This document shows, piece after piece, positions 8,058 through 19,866 of a DNA stretch of 64,000 nt. The notes beneath the pieces were generated by a model. The model ran no database searches. It was not told the origin of the DNA and was given only the letters and a program-made list of their open reading frames with translations. Numbering within the stretch: the stretch's first letter is position 1; each line of letters begins with the position of its first letter. Origin of the DNA: Prauserella_A sp040645195. Lineage in GTDB: Bacteria > Actinomycetota > Actinomycetes > Mycobacteriales > Pseudonocardiaceae. A program made the position numbers and the translations under genes. The stretch covers positions 186,001-250,000 of the forward strand of contig NZ_JBEYXW010000002.1 of the NCBI RefSeq assembly GCF_040645195.1, given 5' to 3'.

Positions 8058-8816
8058 TCAGGTCAGCCGGAGCTGGCCTTGCGGACCTGCGGTCGGGCCC
8101 AGATCGCCGAGACGGAAGTGGCGACGACAAAGTACCTGGTAACGCACTGTAGTTGTTTCCGTCTGCGTGCGTGTCGGTGCTGAATTCACCTCAGCGGCTG
8201 ACTCCGTGTCGGCGACGAACACGGTGTCGCCGCTGCGCAGCACCTCACCGTCCCGCACACGCGCGTTGAACCGGCCAGGCAGGCCGCACCAGCACAACAC
8301 CTCGACCTGTATCGGCTGCAACTCGTCGGCGAGCTCGAACAACCGCTGCGCACCGGGGAACAGCGCGCTGCGGAAATCGGTGGCGATACCGAAGCAGTAC
8401 ACGTCGATCCGCGCCTCGTCGGCGAGCTCGCCGAGCTGCTCGACCTGGGCGGGGGAGAGGAACTGTGCCTCGTCGACGATCAGATAGTCCAGGTGCCTGC
8501 CCTGCGCCCACGCGTGCCGGACGACGCTGCGCAGATCGGTGTCCGGCGCCACCTCCATGGCCGTGCGGGTGATGCCGATCCGGCTGGTGATCTGCGGCGT
8601 GCCCGATCTGTCATGCCGGACCAGCAGCAACCCCTGCCGGCCCTGCCGCGCGAGGTTGTGGTCGATCTGCAATGCCAGCGTGGACTTGCCGCAGTCCATC
8701 GGGCCGTAGCAGAACTTGACTCTGCCGACGACGGGCAGCTCGCGGCGCGAGCCCCACATGGGAACCGGCGAGAGCGCGTCGGTCGGGTCGGGATCCTCGA
8801 TGTCCAGGGCGGTCAC
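8058..8816 (-). CDS. tdk: thymidine kinase (TK1 type)
   Basis: The 252-aa protein has a P-loop GPMDCGKST near residue 39, the DEAQF Walker B motif near residue 115, and cysteines in LCWCGLPG plus a late CRRHF that fit the TK1 zinc site. TK1 enzymes phosphorylate thymidine for dTTP salvage in the cytoplasm. The N-terminal 30 residues and C-terminal 40 residues extend beyond the usual core. The gene starts 27 bases after the MFS gene on the same strand, so the two are likely co-transcribed. A role as a more general P-loop protein is possible, but the lasso and zinc motifs favour thymidine kinase. Confidence 0.82.
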   Translation of the reverse strand: MTALDIEDPDPTDALSPVPMWGSRRELPVVGRVKFCYGPMDCGKSTLALQIDHNLARQGRQGLLLVRHDRSGTPQITSRIGITRTAMEVAPDTDLRSVVRHAWAQGRHLDYLIVDEAQFLSPAQVEQLGELADEARIDVYCFGIATDFRSALFPGAQRLFELADELQPIQVEVLCWCGLPGRFNARVRDGEVLRSGDTVFVADTESAAEVNSAPTRTQTETTTVRYQVLCRRHFRLGDLGPTAGPQGQLRLT

Positions 8817-8843
8817 GTCGGAGGACCCTAGCTCGCCGCACCA

Positions 8844-10262
8844 CTACAGCACGGCAGGCTCTCGGTTACCGGCCGCCGCGATGGCCCTTCTCACAGGGAC
8901 CAGCGCCACGAGTACGAACCCGACGACGAAGAAGATCACCAGTGCGATGATCGCGTAGCGGAACGAACCCGTGGCGTGACCGATCCCGGCGAACAGCAGC
9001 GGCCCCAGCCACGAGGTGCCGCGCTCGCCGATCTCGTAGAGGGAGTAGTACTGCGCTTCCTTGCCCGCCGGGATCATCTGGCTGTAGAGCGAGCGGGACA
9101 GGGCGTTGGTGCCGCCGAGGACGAGCCCGATGCCCACCGCCACGGCGTAGAACTGGAACTGCTGGCCCTCCTCGATGAAGTACGCGAAGGTGACGACCGC
9201 GATCCAGACGACGAGGCTGCCCAGAATCGTCCTCTTGGCGCCGAACCGCCGCGCGGCAAAACCATGTGCCATACCACCGAAGTACGCCACGAACTGGATC
9301 ACCAGAATCGTCGCGATGAGCACCTCGTCGCTGAAGCCGAGCTCGTCGGAACCGTACTGCGCCGACACCGTCACGACGGTCGAGATGCCGTCGGTGTAGA
9401 TCAGGTAGGCGCCGAGGAAGGCGAGCGTCAACGGGAACGCCCTCGCCGCGCGGAACGTGTCCCGCAGCTCGCGGAACCCGGCGCCCACGACGGCCAGTCC
9501 ACGCTCGGCCGTCTCCGGCCCCGGCCGCTCCCGCAGCCGGCGCAGCGGGATGAGGGTGAACAGGGCCCACCAGATGCCGGAGCTGAGGTAGCAGATCCGC
9601 ACCGCCGTGGACTCGCTGATCCCGAAGGAATCCCTGCTCAGGTAGAACGCGAGCTGCACGGCCAGTGCGATACCGCCGCCCAGGTAGCCGAAGGCCCAGC
9701 CACGCGCCGACACGGCATCCCGCTCGTCCGGCGTCGCGATGTCGGGCAGGAACGAGTAGTAGATCACGATGGAGGCGCCGTACCCGATGCTGGCGATGAT
9801 GTAGAGCACCACGCCCAGCTGCCAGCGCCCGTCATCGAGGAAGAACAGCAGTGCCGTCGCCCCGGCGCCGATGAACGAGAACAGGCCCAGGATGCGCTTC
9901 TTGTACTGACTGCTGTCGGCGATCGCGCCGGTGATCGGCAGCACCAGCACCTGCAGGATGGTGGCGACCGACAGCAGGTAACCCCACAGTGAGCCGGCGG
10001 GGAACTGCAGGCCGAACAGCGAGATGTCGCAGTTCTGCAGGGTGCTCTCGGCGCCCTGTGCGTCGACGCAGGGTGTAGGGCCGTTACGTGCGACGTCGGC
10101 CCTCGCCGCGTCGGCCGCGACCGAGCTCATGTACAGGGCGCCGAACACGGTGATGACCGACGTGTAGTACGTCGAGTTCGCCCAGTCGTAGAAGTACCAG
10201 CCACGTTGCGTACGCACGCGCTCGCGAGTGTCCGCAGGCGCCGAGCTGTGCGAGGTGGTCAT
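8844..10262 (-). CDS. UMF1-family MFS transporter
   Basis: This 472-aa protein has about twelve hydrophobic segments and the family signature RGWYFYDWANSTYY near the N-terminus, typical of UMF1/Atg22-type major facilitator proteins. A periplasmic-side loop near residues 60-85 holds two cysteines (PCVDAQG and NCDISLF) that could pair. Yeast Atg22 exports amino acids from the vacuole; bacterial members have no assigned substrate. It lies directly upstream of the thymidine kinase gene. Confidence 0.85.
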   Translation of the reverse strand: MTTSHSSAPADTRERVRTQRGWYFYDWANSTYYTSVITVFGALYMSSVAADAARADVARNGPTPCVDAQGAESTLQNCDISLFGLQFPAGSLWGYLLSVATILQVLVLPITGAIADSSQYKKRILGLFSFIGAGATALLFFLDDGRWQLGVVLYIIASIGYGASIVIYYSFLPDIATPDERDAVSARGWAFGYLGGGIALAVQLAFYLSRDSFGISESTAVRICYLSSGIWWALFTLIPLRRLRERPGPETAERGLAVVGAGFRELRDTFRAARAFPLTLAFLGAYLIYTDGISTVVTVSAQYGSDELGFSDEVLIATILVIQFVAYFGGMAHGFAARRFGAKRTILGSLVVWIAVVTFAYFIEEGQQFQFYAVAVGIGLVLGGTNALSRSLYSQMIPAGKEAQYYSLYEIGERGTSWLGPLLFAGIGHATGSFRYAIIALVIFFVVGFVLVALVPVRRAIAAAGNREPAVL

Positions 10263-10405
10263 GCCGGGCTCCCTGCGCTGTTCTGGTCGGGGTCAGCGGA
10301 CAGTACTGCCGTCGCGCAATAGCACGGCTGACGCCGGAATCTCGGCGTGTCGTTCACAGGCTCCCCCGGAGGTGGTATGCGAGACTGGTGTTTTCGCTGT
10401 TGCAC

Positions 10406-10434
10406 TTGTGACCATTGTCCGATTTGCTTAGTGT
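10406..10434 (+). promoter_or_regulatory. predicted promoter of the Rpf-like gene, probably leaderless
   Basis: TTGTGA (10406-10411) and TAGTGT (10429-10434) are separated by 17 bases and fit a principal-sigma promoter with an extended TGC before the -10. The start codon ATG 10441 lies only 6 bases beyond the -10, which predicts a leaderless mRNA. No Shine-Dalgarno sequence is visible, which agrees. Confidence 0.45.
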
Positions 10435-10440
10435 GCGGCT

Positions 10441-11103
10441 ATGAGCAGACGGCGGGTAAGAGTAGCGACGCGGTGGGTAGCGAGAATGCTCCTGCTCGCG
10501 GTGGCCGCATTGGGCGTGCAGGTGGCGCTGACCGCGCCGGCGGGGGCCGATCCGTCCTCGGCGCACTGGGCCAAGCTGCGCATGTGCGAGTCCACGAACC
10601 GCTACCAGGTCAACACCGGCAACGGGTACTACGGCGCCTACCAGTTCAACCTGCCGACGTGGCGCAGCGTCGGCGGCACGGGCTATCCCCACCAGGCCAG
10701 CCCTTCCGAGCAGGACTTCCGCGCGCTGTACCTGTACCGGATGCGCGGCTGGCAGCCCTGGGAGTGCGCGGGCATGCTGGGCCTGCGCAACGACTCCGAC
10801 GCACGCAGCAAGGTCGTGCCGCGCTATGCCGACGCCAACTACATCGGCGGGGGCAAGCAGACCAAGCAGACAACCCCGGTGTGGCCGGGTCTCGTGTACG
10901 ACTACGGCGACTGCGCGCCGGAACTGCGGACGTTCCAGCTGCGGATGAACGCGTTGGGCTACGACTTCGAAGGCACCGGCTGCTACTACGACAGGACGCG
11001 TCGCGCCGTGGTGGAGCTGCAACGGGCGAACGGCATCAAGGATTCCGGCAAGCTCGGACCCAAGACGTGGAAGGCCGCCTGGCACGGCAAGGCGCCGCGC
11101 TAG
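10441..11103 (+). CDS. Rpf-like transglycosylase with peptidoglycan-binding domain
   Basis: The 220-aa exported protein has a signal peptide (residues 1-36, ending APAGA-DPSS). A resuscitation-promoting-factor/transglycosylase domain follows at about residues 40-115, with the catalytic glutamate Glu50 in MCESTNRY and the family motif GNGYYGAYQF. Residues 150-218 form a PG_binding_1-like domain (LRTFQLRMNALGY, VVELQRANGI). Rpf enzymes cleave peptidoglycan outside the membrane during growth restart or spore germination. The C-terminal domain would anchor it to the wall. Confidence 0.9.
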   Translation: MSRRRVRVATRWVARMLLLAVAALGVQVALTAPAGADPSSAHWAKLRMCESTNRYQVNTGNGYYGAYQFNLPTWRSVGGTGYPHQASPSEQDFRALYLYRMRGWQPWECAGMLGLRNDSDARSKVVPRYADANYIGGGKQTKQTTPVWPGLVYDYGDCAPELRTFQLRMNALGYDFEGTGCYYDRTRRAVVELQRANGIKDSGKLGPKTWKAAWHGKAPR

Positions 11104-11900
11104 CTGACCTGCCCGTTGCGCGACGGCCAGCTGCCGCGCTCGACGAGCAGGTCCCGCAGCAGGTCGGGGCGATCGGTGACGATGCCGTGCACGCCGAGGT
11201 CGAGCAGGGTGCGCATCTGGTCCTTGTCGTTGATCGTCCACGCATGCACCTCGACACCCGCTCTGCGCGCTGAGCGCAGGAAAGCCCTGTCCACGATCGT
11301 CAAGCGTCCATGCCGGGCAGGCACCTGTGCCATCGCGCCACGGCTGAACAAGCCCAGCCGCAGCAACGGCAGCCACCCGTTGACCCAGAGGATGGCTGCC
11401 GAACGCGGACCGAGTGAGGTCACCAGCCTTGGGCCACCGAGCCGGCGCAGGTGCGAGAGCCTGGCCTCGGAGAACGAGGCGCCGGCGACCCGGTCGAACG
11501 CATTCAGCCGCTCGACGGCCCGCACGAACGGCTCGACCGCGCCGCCCGCTTTGACGTCCACGTTGAAACAGGTCCCCGGCAGCTCCTCGAGGACGTCCTC
11601 CAGCCGCGACACCGATGCGACCCCGCCGACCTTGGCCCGCCGCACGGTCTGCCAGGTCTGCTCGGCTATCGGGCCCGTACCGTCGGTCGTCCGGTCCAGC
11701 AGGGCGTCGTGGTGCACCACGACGACGCCGTCGGAGGTCGCATGCACGTCGGTCTCGATGTAACGGAAACCCTCGGCCGCTGCCCGCCGGAAGGCAGGCA
11801 GCGAGTTCTCCATGCCGGACATGTCGCCGAGGTGCCACCCCCGATGGGCGAACGCGCGAGGCAACGGCTCGGCGAGGTAGGGGTGCGGTGGCGTCGGCAC
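11100..11900 (-). CDS. glycerophosphodiester phosphodiesterase
   Basis: This 266-aa GDPD-family enzyme hydrolyses glycerophosphodiesters to glycerol-3-phosphate and an alcohol. Catalytic motifs are clear: AHRG near residue 18, ENSLPAF, and IETDVHAT with VVVHHD (metal-binding Glu/Asp and second His). There is no signal peptide, which indicates a cytoplasmic form. Its stop overlaps the end of the convergent Rpf-like gene by 4 bases. Confidence 0.92.
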   Translation of the reverse strand: MPTPPHPYLAEPLPRAFAHRGWHLGDMSGMENSLPAFRRAAAEGFRYIETDVHATSDGVVVVHHDALLDRTTDGTGPIAEQTWQTVRRAKVGGVASVSRLEDVLEELPGTCFNVDVKAGGAVEPFVRAVERLNAFDRVAGASFSEARLSHLRRLGGPRLVTSLGPRSAAILWVNGWLPLLRLGLFSRGAMAQVPARHGRLTIVDRAFLRSARRAGVEVHAWTINDKDQMRTLLDLGVHGIVTDRPDLLRDLLVERGSWPSRNGQVS

Positions 11901-11966
11901 GCCTCAAGTCTGCCGCCCCGGCGTGGCCACGGCATGAGCAACGGGTAGCCAGCTAGGGTCTGGCCC

Positions 11967-12347
11967 GTGAGCGAACCGGCAGAGCAGGCCACGGCGTCAC
12001 GCGAGGAGCTGCAGGCGCTGCGCACGCCGGTGCCCCGGCATTGCGGATGGTGCGGCCGCCGCCTGCAGCAGAGCGGCACCGTGGGACGCAGACGGAGATA
12101 CTGCGGCCAGTCCTGCCGTCAGCGGGCCTACGAACGGCGCGCCGCCGTACAGCGCACCGGCCTTCCCGAGGATGCCGTCGTGCTGTCCGACGTCGAGATC
12201 GCGACCTTGCAGGACCGGCTGTTCCAGCTGCGCTGCGCAGCCGAGGACGTCCTCACCGCCGCCGAGGACGGTGCCGACACCGGCGAGCTGTGCCGCATGG
12301 CCGCCGAACTGGCCCGCGCGGCACGCGAGCTCGAACAGCTGCGCTGA
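11967..12347 (+). CDS. small zinc-ribbon-like protein with coiled-coil tail
   Basis: This is a 126-aa protein from GTG 11967. It has CxxC at Cys26/Cys29 (CGWCG) and CxxxC at Cys46/Cys50 (YCGQSC), followed by a basic RQRAYERR stretch and a helical C-terminal half rich in Ala, Glu and Leu. This resembles a widespread but unassigned actinobacterial family with a treble-clef or zinc-ribbon start; a nucleic-acid-binding role is plausible. Its pattern is distantly echoed in the N-terminus of the KfrA-like protein at 45119-46216. Confidence 0.7.
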   Translation: MSEPAEQATASREELQALRTPVPRHCGWCGRRLQQSGTVGRRRRYCGQSCRQRAYERRAAVQRTGLPEDAVVLSDVEIATLQDRLFQLRCAAEDVLTAAEDGADTGELCRMAAELARAARELEQLR

Positions 12348-12367
12348 CGGACCGCCGGAAGGGGCGT

Positions 12368-13384
12368 TCAACCGGAGGCGACCACCCGCAGCGCACCCAC
12401 CCCGTTGACGACGGACTCGGGCAGCACCCCGGCCAGTGCGCCATCGAGCGACCGCAGCGCACCGGAGATCATCCTCTCCCTGGACTCCACTGTGGACCCG
12501 GAAAGGTGCGGAGACAGCATGACGTTGCCGAGCTCCCGCCACCGGTGCGCCCCGGTGAGCGGCTCGTCGGAGAAGACATCGAGCGCCGCCGCCTTGAGCT
12601 CGCCGTTGCCGAGTGCGGCGTGCAGGGCGTCCTCGTCGACGACCGCGCCACGCGAGGTGTTCACGAGCACCGCGCCGGGGCCGAGGAGCTTCAGCCGGTG
12701 GCCGTCAATGAGATGCCGGGTCGCCGGGGTGAGCGGCACGTGGATGCTCAGGACGTCGCTGCGCCGGCAGAGCTCGTCCACGTCGGCCACCCTTTCGACC
12801 GGGACCTCGTGGCCGAATCGCGGAGTGTCGGGTGAACGCTGGACATACAGGATGCGCGCGACACCGAACGCGCTGACGCGCCGCGCGACCTCCCGTCCGG
12901 TCCGGCCGAAACCGAGGATGCCGACGGTCCGGCCGCCGAGGTCGAACACCCCCTCCTCGGCCGCCTCGACCATCCGCCATTCACCCCTGCGCGTGCGTTC
13001 ATGGTTGAGTACGGCGTTCTTCAGCGTCATCAGCATGGCCATGACCGCCCACTCGGCGACCCCACGCGCGTTGGCACCCGGGGTGTTGGCGACCGGAAGC
13101 CCGATCTCCTGGGCGAAGTCGACATCGATGGAGTCGAAGCCTGCCGTCGGCTGGACGACCAGGCGGCAGCGCTTCGCCGGCGCCAGCGTGTCCCGGTCGA
13201 GCCGTAACTCCCCGGTCCAGTCCCCGAGGACGTAGTCCGCCTCCACGATGGCCGCGCGCAGCGCTTCCACCGTCCGCGGCTCCAGCACGCGCAGCTCGTG
13301 CTTCCGCAACGTGGCGCGCAGCCGGTCGTAGCCGGGCAGTACGACACCGCGCGGGGTCGTACTCAGAATCGTCGGCCGGGTCAC
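12368..13384 (-). CDS. NAD-dependent D-2-hydroxyacid dehydrogenase
   Basis: This 338-aa cytosolic oxidoreductase is related to D-3-phosphoglycerate dehydrogenase. The Rossmann motif VGILGFGRTG lies near residue 153. The catalytic trio is visible as Arg in NTSRGAVVDE, Glu in DVFSDEPL and His in SPHLSG. It interconverts a 2-keto acid and its D-hydroxy acid; the exact substrate is not readable. It lies 22 bases downstream of the ABC importer genes on the same strand, so the importer may bring in its substrate or a precursor. Confidence 0.87.
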   Translation of the reverse strand: MTRPTILSTTPRGVVLPGYDRLRATLRKHELRVLEPRTVEALRAAIVEADYVLGDWTGELRLDRDTLAPAKRCRLVVQPTAGFDSIDVDFAQEIGLPVANTPGANARGVAEWAVMAMLMTLKNAVLNHERTRRGEWRMVEAAEEGVFDLGGRTVGILGFGRTGREVARRVSAFGVARILYVQRSPDTPRFGHEVPVERVADVDELCRRSDVLSIHVPLTPATRHLIDGHRLKLLGPGAVLVNTSRGAVVDEDALHAALGNGELKAAALDVFSDEPLTGAHRWRELGNVMLSPHLSGSTVESRERMISGALRSLDGALAGVLPESVVNGVGALRVVASG

Positions 13385-13406
13385 GGTTCTCCTTGTCCGC
13401 CCGCGG

Positions 13407-14171
13407 TCACGACCACAATGCGTCCGTTACCGTGCGCCGCAACGCATTGAACTCGTCCGACGTCCGGTCCCGCGGGCGTGGCAGATCGATGTCGATGACG
13501 GTGCGTATCCGGCCGGGCTGCGCTGCCATGACCACGACCCGGTCACCGAGAACGACGGCTTCCTCGATCGAATGGGTCACGAACACCGCGGTCTTGCGCT
13601 GCTGCTCCCAGATCCGGAGCAGATCGTCCTGCAGCTGCATGCGACGCTGCTCGTCCAGCGCGCCGAACGGTTCGTCGAGCAGCAGGATCTTCGGCTCGAT
13701 CGCCAGCACCCTCGCCAGCGAGACGCGTTGTTTCATACCGCCCGACAGCTGGTGCGGGTAGTGATCGGCGACCTGCTGGAGGCCGACGAGCTCCAGCATC
13801 CCGTCCACGATGCGGCGTTGCTCCGCCTTGCCGACCTTGCGCTCCCGCAGGCCATAGGCGATGTTGCGGCGCACCGACAGCCACGGGAACAACGCGAACT
13901 CCTGGAACACCACGCCCTTGTCGGGGGAGGGCCCGGTGACGGCGGCGCCGTCGACGAGGAGGTCGCCGGAGGTGGGGGAGTCGAAGCCGGCGATCATGTT
14001 GAGCAGTGTGGACTTCCCGCAGCCGGACGGGCCGAGGACGGTGATGAACTCGCCCGCCGCGATGTCGAGGGTCACGCCACCGAGGGCAACGAACGTGGTG
14101 CTGGCCTTGGTGGCGAACCGCTTGTGCACGTCGCGGCAGCTGATCATCGGAGCAACGGGCGGGGCGGTCAC
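13407..14171 (-). CDS. ABC transporter ATPase (sulfonate/nitrate/taurine type)
   Basis: From GTG 14171 the protein is 254 aa. The frame is open further upstream, but that part lies inside the permease gene. GTG 14171 overlaps the permease stop in a GTGA arrangement, the usual sign of translational coupling. Walker A GPSGCGKST, signature LSGGMKQR and Walker B LLLDEPFGALDEQ are present. It resembles SsuB/TauB ATPases, which energise uptake of organosulfonates, nitrate or thiamine precursors. Confidence 0.92.
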   Translation of the reverse strand: MTAPPVAPMISCRDVHKRFATKASTTFVALGGVTLDIAAGEFITVLGPSGCGKSTLLNMIAGFDSPTSGDLLVDGAAVTGPSPDKGVVFQEFALFPWLSVRRNIAYGLRERKVGKAEQRRIVDGMLELVGLQQVADHYPHQLSGGMKQRVSLARVLAIEPKILLLDEPFGALDEQRRMQLQDDLLRIWEQQRKTAVFVTHSIEEAVVLGDRVVVMAAQPGRIRTVIDIDLPRPRDRTSDEFNALRRTVTDALWS

Positions 14172-15019
14172 GGCGCCCACCTCAGAACCGGCTTCGACAC
14201 GAGGCCGAGTGCCTTGTCGGACAGGTAACCGAGCACGCCGACCGTGAACATCGCCACGACGATCACATCCATCCTTCCGAAGTAGTAGGCGTCCCACAGG
14301 CTGAAGCCGAGGCCGGACTTGACGGCGACCATCTCGGAGACGATCACGAGCACCCAGGCCAGCGCCAGGCCCACCCGCAGCCCGGTCAGGATCGACGGCA
14401 GCGCCGAGGGCAGCGCCACCCGCCACAGCGCCCTGCGCTTCGTGGTGCCCAGCATCAGTGCCGCCGAGACGAGCACCTTGGGAGTCGCCAGCGCACCCGC
14501 CGTCGCGTTGAGCACGATCGGCGGGAAACAACCGAGCGCGATGAGGAACACCGATGCCGAGGGCTGAATCCCGAAGAACACCACCGCGAACGGCACCCAC
14601 GCGGTGGTCGGGATGGGCCGGAGGATGTCGATGACCGGCTGGAGGAGCACGCGTGCTGGGCGCGACCAGCCGATCAGCAGGCCGACCGCGGTGCCGGCCG
14701 CGCTCGCGATGAGGAAGCCGAGGACCACCCGCTGGGCGCTGGCGAACACCGAGGCGAACCAGGTGCCGCTGTAGGGGTCGGCCGACCCGGCGTCGCTGCC
14801 GGCGACCCAGGTCCACCACGTCTGCACGACCGTGTGCGGCGCGGGAACGGAGCGCGCGTCGATTGCTCCGCTGACGACGGCGACCTCCCACGCCGCGACC
14901 AGCAGGACCGGCACGGCGAGGTACTCCAGGCGAATCCGTGACCTCGCACTGCGCAGTGCACGTGGGCGGGTGCGCTGCCGCTGCGGTTCACGTGTGGCCG
15001 TCTGGTTACTCATCCACAC
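14168..15019 (-). CDS. ABC transporter permease (SsuC/TauC type)
   Basis: This is a 283-aa inner-membrane permease with about six hydrophobic segments and the permease EAA-like motif around SAALMLGTTKRRALWRV. The N-terminal 40 residues are basic and cytoplasmic. GTG 15019 follows the stop of the binding-protein gene directly; ATG 15013 is an alternative start two codons in. It pairs with the ATPase at 13407-14171 and the lipoprotein at 15020-16033 to form one importer. Confidence 0.9.
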   Translation of the reverse strand: MWMSNQTATREPQRQRTRPRALRSARSRIRLEYLAVPVLLVAAWEVAVVSGAIDARSVPAPHTVVQTWWTWVAGSDAGSADPYSGTWFASVFASAQRVVLGFLIASAAGTAVGLLIGWSRPARVLLQPVIDILRPIPTTAWVPFAVVFFGIQPSASVFLIALGCFPPIVLNATAGALATPKVLVSAALMLGTTKRRALWRVALPSALPSILTGLRVGLALAWVLVIVSEMVAVKSGLGFSLWDAYYFGRMDVIVVAMFTVGVLGYLSDKALGLVSKPVLRWAP

Positions 15020-16033
15020 TCACTTGGCTCCGAGTTCGGCCCGGTCGAGTCCGGTCACGCGCTGCAGAGAGGAGTAGTCGAAGAACTCGGCGACCCGGCC
15101 GCTCGTGTCCTCGACGAGCCCGTTCTCCGCGAACTCGGTGATGATCCGCTCGGCGGAGTCCTGGTAGAGCTTGATGTCCATCTCGCCGGTTTCGATGGCT
15201 GTCCTGGCCACGTTCTCGGGGAGGCCGGTGTGCTCGGTGAGCGCGGTCACCCACTGTTCGACGTCGGCGCTCAGTGCTTCCGTACGCTCCCGCAGGCAGC
15301 GCACCACCTCGTCGACGGCGCCCTGCTGGTCGGCGAGCAGCGTTTCCGAGGCGTACAGCAGGCTCGTCGCGTCGCCGATGGCGCCGTCCTGGATGTTGAA
15401 GTCGGCGTACTCGCCGTACCCGTCGACGTCGACGGTCGCCGCGTTCGGCTCCCAGGCCACCATGGCGTCGATCTCGCCGTTGCGCAGCGCCGTCTGCATC
15501 GGCGGCCCCGCGCCGGCGAAGGGCACGAGCTCGATGTCGTCAATGCTCACCCCGGCTTCCCGCAATGACGACCTCAGCAGCATTTCGACGAAACTGTTCG
15601 GTGGCACGCCGACTTTCTTGCCACGCAAATCGGCCCAGTCTGTTATTCCGGAACCGGCGCGAATCGAAATGTGTTCACCACCCGTGTACACACCCGCGAC
15701 AGCCCGGAAATCCTCGTAGCCGTTGTCGAGCATCTGGGCCATGTTCTGGTAGCCCATCATTCCCACGTCGATCTGACCCTGTTCCAGTGCGCGCTGGATT
15801 TCGGCGAACTGTTTGAACGAGGTGAGCTCGACCGCGACCTCATCCGAGGAGCATTGGTCCAATGTCCACACGTTGGCGGCGTGAACGTCATACATGAAGC
15901 CGACCCTGACAGCCGCGGCGTTGCCGTTCTGCGTGTCTCCGCCGGCCAGTGTGCACGCATTCAATGCGGCTACCAGAACCATGGTGCCCGCGCTCGCCAG
16001 TAGGCGATTCCTATTTGTCGAGCGTTTTTTCAC
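15020..16033 (-). CDS. ABC transporter substrate-binding lipoprotein
   Basis: This 337-aa protein has a lipoprotein signal ending in lipobox LNAC, with Cys27 as the lipidation site. The mature part is an NMT1/TauA-like binding domain: VRVGFMYDVHAANVW at the start, a GQIDVGMMG stretch near residue 110, and LRGKKVGVPPNSFVE. Relatives bind sulfonates, taurine, nitrate or pyrimidine precursors; the ligand is undetermined. It is first in the importer operon that ends with a hydroxyacid dehydrogenase. Confidence 0.88.
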   Translation of the reverse strand: MKKRSTNRNRLLASAGTMVLVAALNACTLAGGDTQNGNAAAVRVGFMYDVHAANVWTLDQCSSDEVAVELTSFKQFAEIQRALEQGQIDVGMMGYQNMAQMLDNGYEDFRAVAGVYTGGEHISIRAGSGITDWADLRGKKVGVPPNSFVEMLLRSSLREAGVSIDDIELVPFAGAGPPMQTALRNGEIDAMVAWEPNAATVDVDGYGEYADFNIQDGAIGDATSLLYASETLLADQQGAVDEVVRCLRERTEALSADVEQWVTALTEHTGLPENVARTAIETGEMDIKLYQDSAERIITEFAENGLVEDTSGRVAEFFDYSSLQRVTGLDRAELGAK

Positions 16034-16276
16034 GGCACCTCTATTCTGATGGACACTTATTCGGCGGCGATGTGATCAAGCGTCACACGGCCGTGAAGTA
16101 GGTGTCAAACAGGCAGACTCGAGTCACAAGATCTGCGGTTCAGATGCAGTGGTAACCCGAAATTCATAACCGCGGAATTGTTCACATGATCGTGATCCAT
16201 GGCTAACAACGACGTGTTGTCACCTGTGGGGGTGGGCATTGGGCAACTCCGCGGGCGCCGTGGCACGATCGGGCAG

Positions 16277-16723
<447 letters not shown>

Positions 16724-16733
16724 CGTGACAGGC

Positions 16734-17144
16734 ATGGACATCACGATTCACCAGGCCTACCTCCCGCACGACGACGCGGAGGCCGCTCTGACCTTCTACC
16801 GCGACACCCTCGGCTTCGAGGTCCGCAACCACGTCGAATACGGCGGAATGCACTGGATCACCGTCGGCCCCGCCGGTCAGCCCGACACCTCCATCGTCCT
16901 GCACCCCCCGGCCGCCGACCCCGGCATCACCGACGACGAACGCCGCACCATCACCGAAATGATGGCCAAAGGCACCTACGCCGGCATCAACCTGGCCACC
17001 AAGAACCTCGACGAGACCTTCGCACGGCTCCAGGCCGGCGACGCCGACGTCGTCCAGGAGCCGACCGACCAGCCATACGGCATCCGCGACTGCGCCTTCC
17101 GCGACCCCGCGGGCAACATGATCCGCATCCAAGAGCTGCGCTGA
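16734..17144 (+). CDS. VOC (glyoxalase/bleomycin-resistance fold) protein
   Basis: This is a 136-aa protein from ATG 16734. The frame is open further upstream only as a shadow of the AraC gene. It has a single VOC module pair: DAEAALTFYRDTLGF near the N-terminus, MHWITVGP, and the closing DPAGNMIRIQE. VOC proteins bind a metal and act as lyases, dioxygenases or drug-sequestering proteins; this one has no assigned substrate. It is in an operon with the AraC regulator and is ended by a strong hairpin. Confidence 0.87.
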   Translation: MDITIHQAYLPHDDAEAALTFYRDTLGFEVRNHVEYGGMHWITVGPAGQPDTSIVLHPPAADPGITDDERRTITEMMAKGTYAGINLATKNLDETFARLQAGDADVVQEPTDQPYGIRDCAFRDPAGNMIRIQELR

Positions 17145-17165
17145 ACCGTCCCGCAATCACAGACG

Positions 17166-17214
17166 GCAGGCGTGAAGCAGCCCAGGCAACGTCTCCGGGC
17201 TGCTTCACGCCTGC
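17166..17214 (+). terminator. strong hairpin after the AraC-VOC operon
   Basis: An 18-bp perfect stem, GCAGGCGTGAAGCAGCCC (17166-17183) with its complement at 17197-17214, encloses a 13-base loop. It lies 22 bases beyond the VOC stop. It has no U-tract but is the most stable simple hairpin in this part of the window. Confidence 0.8.
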
Positions 17215-17310
17215 TCGGTCGCGCGCGCCGCGTGGCAGGGGAGCGGTCGACACCGTCATCAGGTAGACAGTGGGCTGGCGCCCCGCCCGAACAGATGGAG
17301 ACACACGAGC

Positions 17311-19695
<2,385 letters not shown>

Positions 19696-19740
19696 CCGAG
19701 CCGGGCGAACGCGCTCAGATCGCCCCTCTTCTGGTGCGCC

Positions 19741-19770
19741 GATAATCTACATTATGTCAAGTAGTGGTAG
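19741..19770. promoter_or_regulatory. A/T-rich palindromic patch between uvrA-like gene and kinase remnant
   Basis: TCTACATTATGTCAAGTAG near 19746-19764 contains a nearly palindromic ACATTATGT and flanking CTAC/GTAG arms. It is conspicuous in an otherwise G/C-rich 170-bp spacer. It looks like a regulator-binding site whose own gene is no longer next to it. The rest of the spacer (19696-19866) shows nothing recognisable. Confidence 0.25.
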
Positions 19771-19866
19771 TTGTCTGTGAGTTCTCTCTGAACCGTCCCG
19801 CTCCGAGCCCCTACCCGTCCCTGCGGGGCCGCAACGCTCAGGAGCTCGTGACAGTACGTCGGCATC

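Noticed and set aside
13407..14891. A single 494-aa frame covering both the ABC ATPase and most of the permease region
   Set aside because: The upstream part is Arg/Gly-rich frame-shadow of the permease; the GTGA overlap at 14171 gives the true ATPase start.
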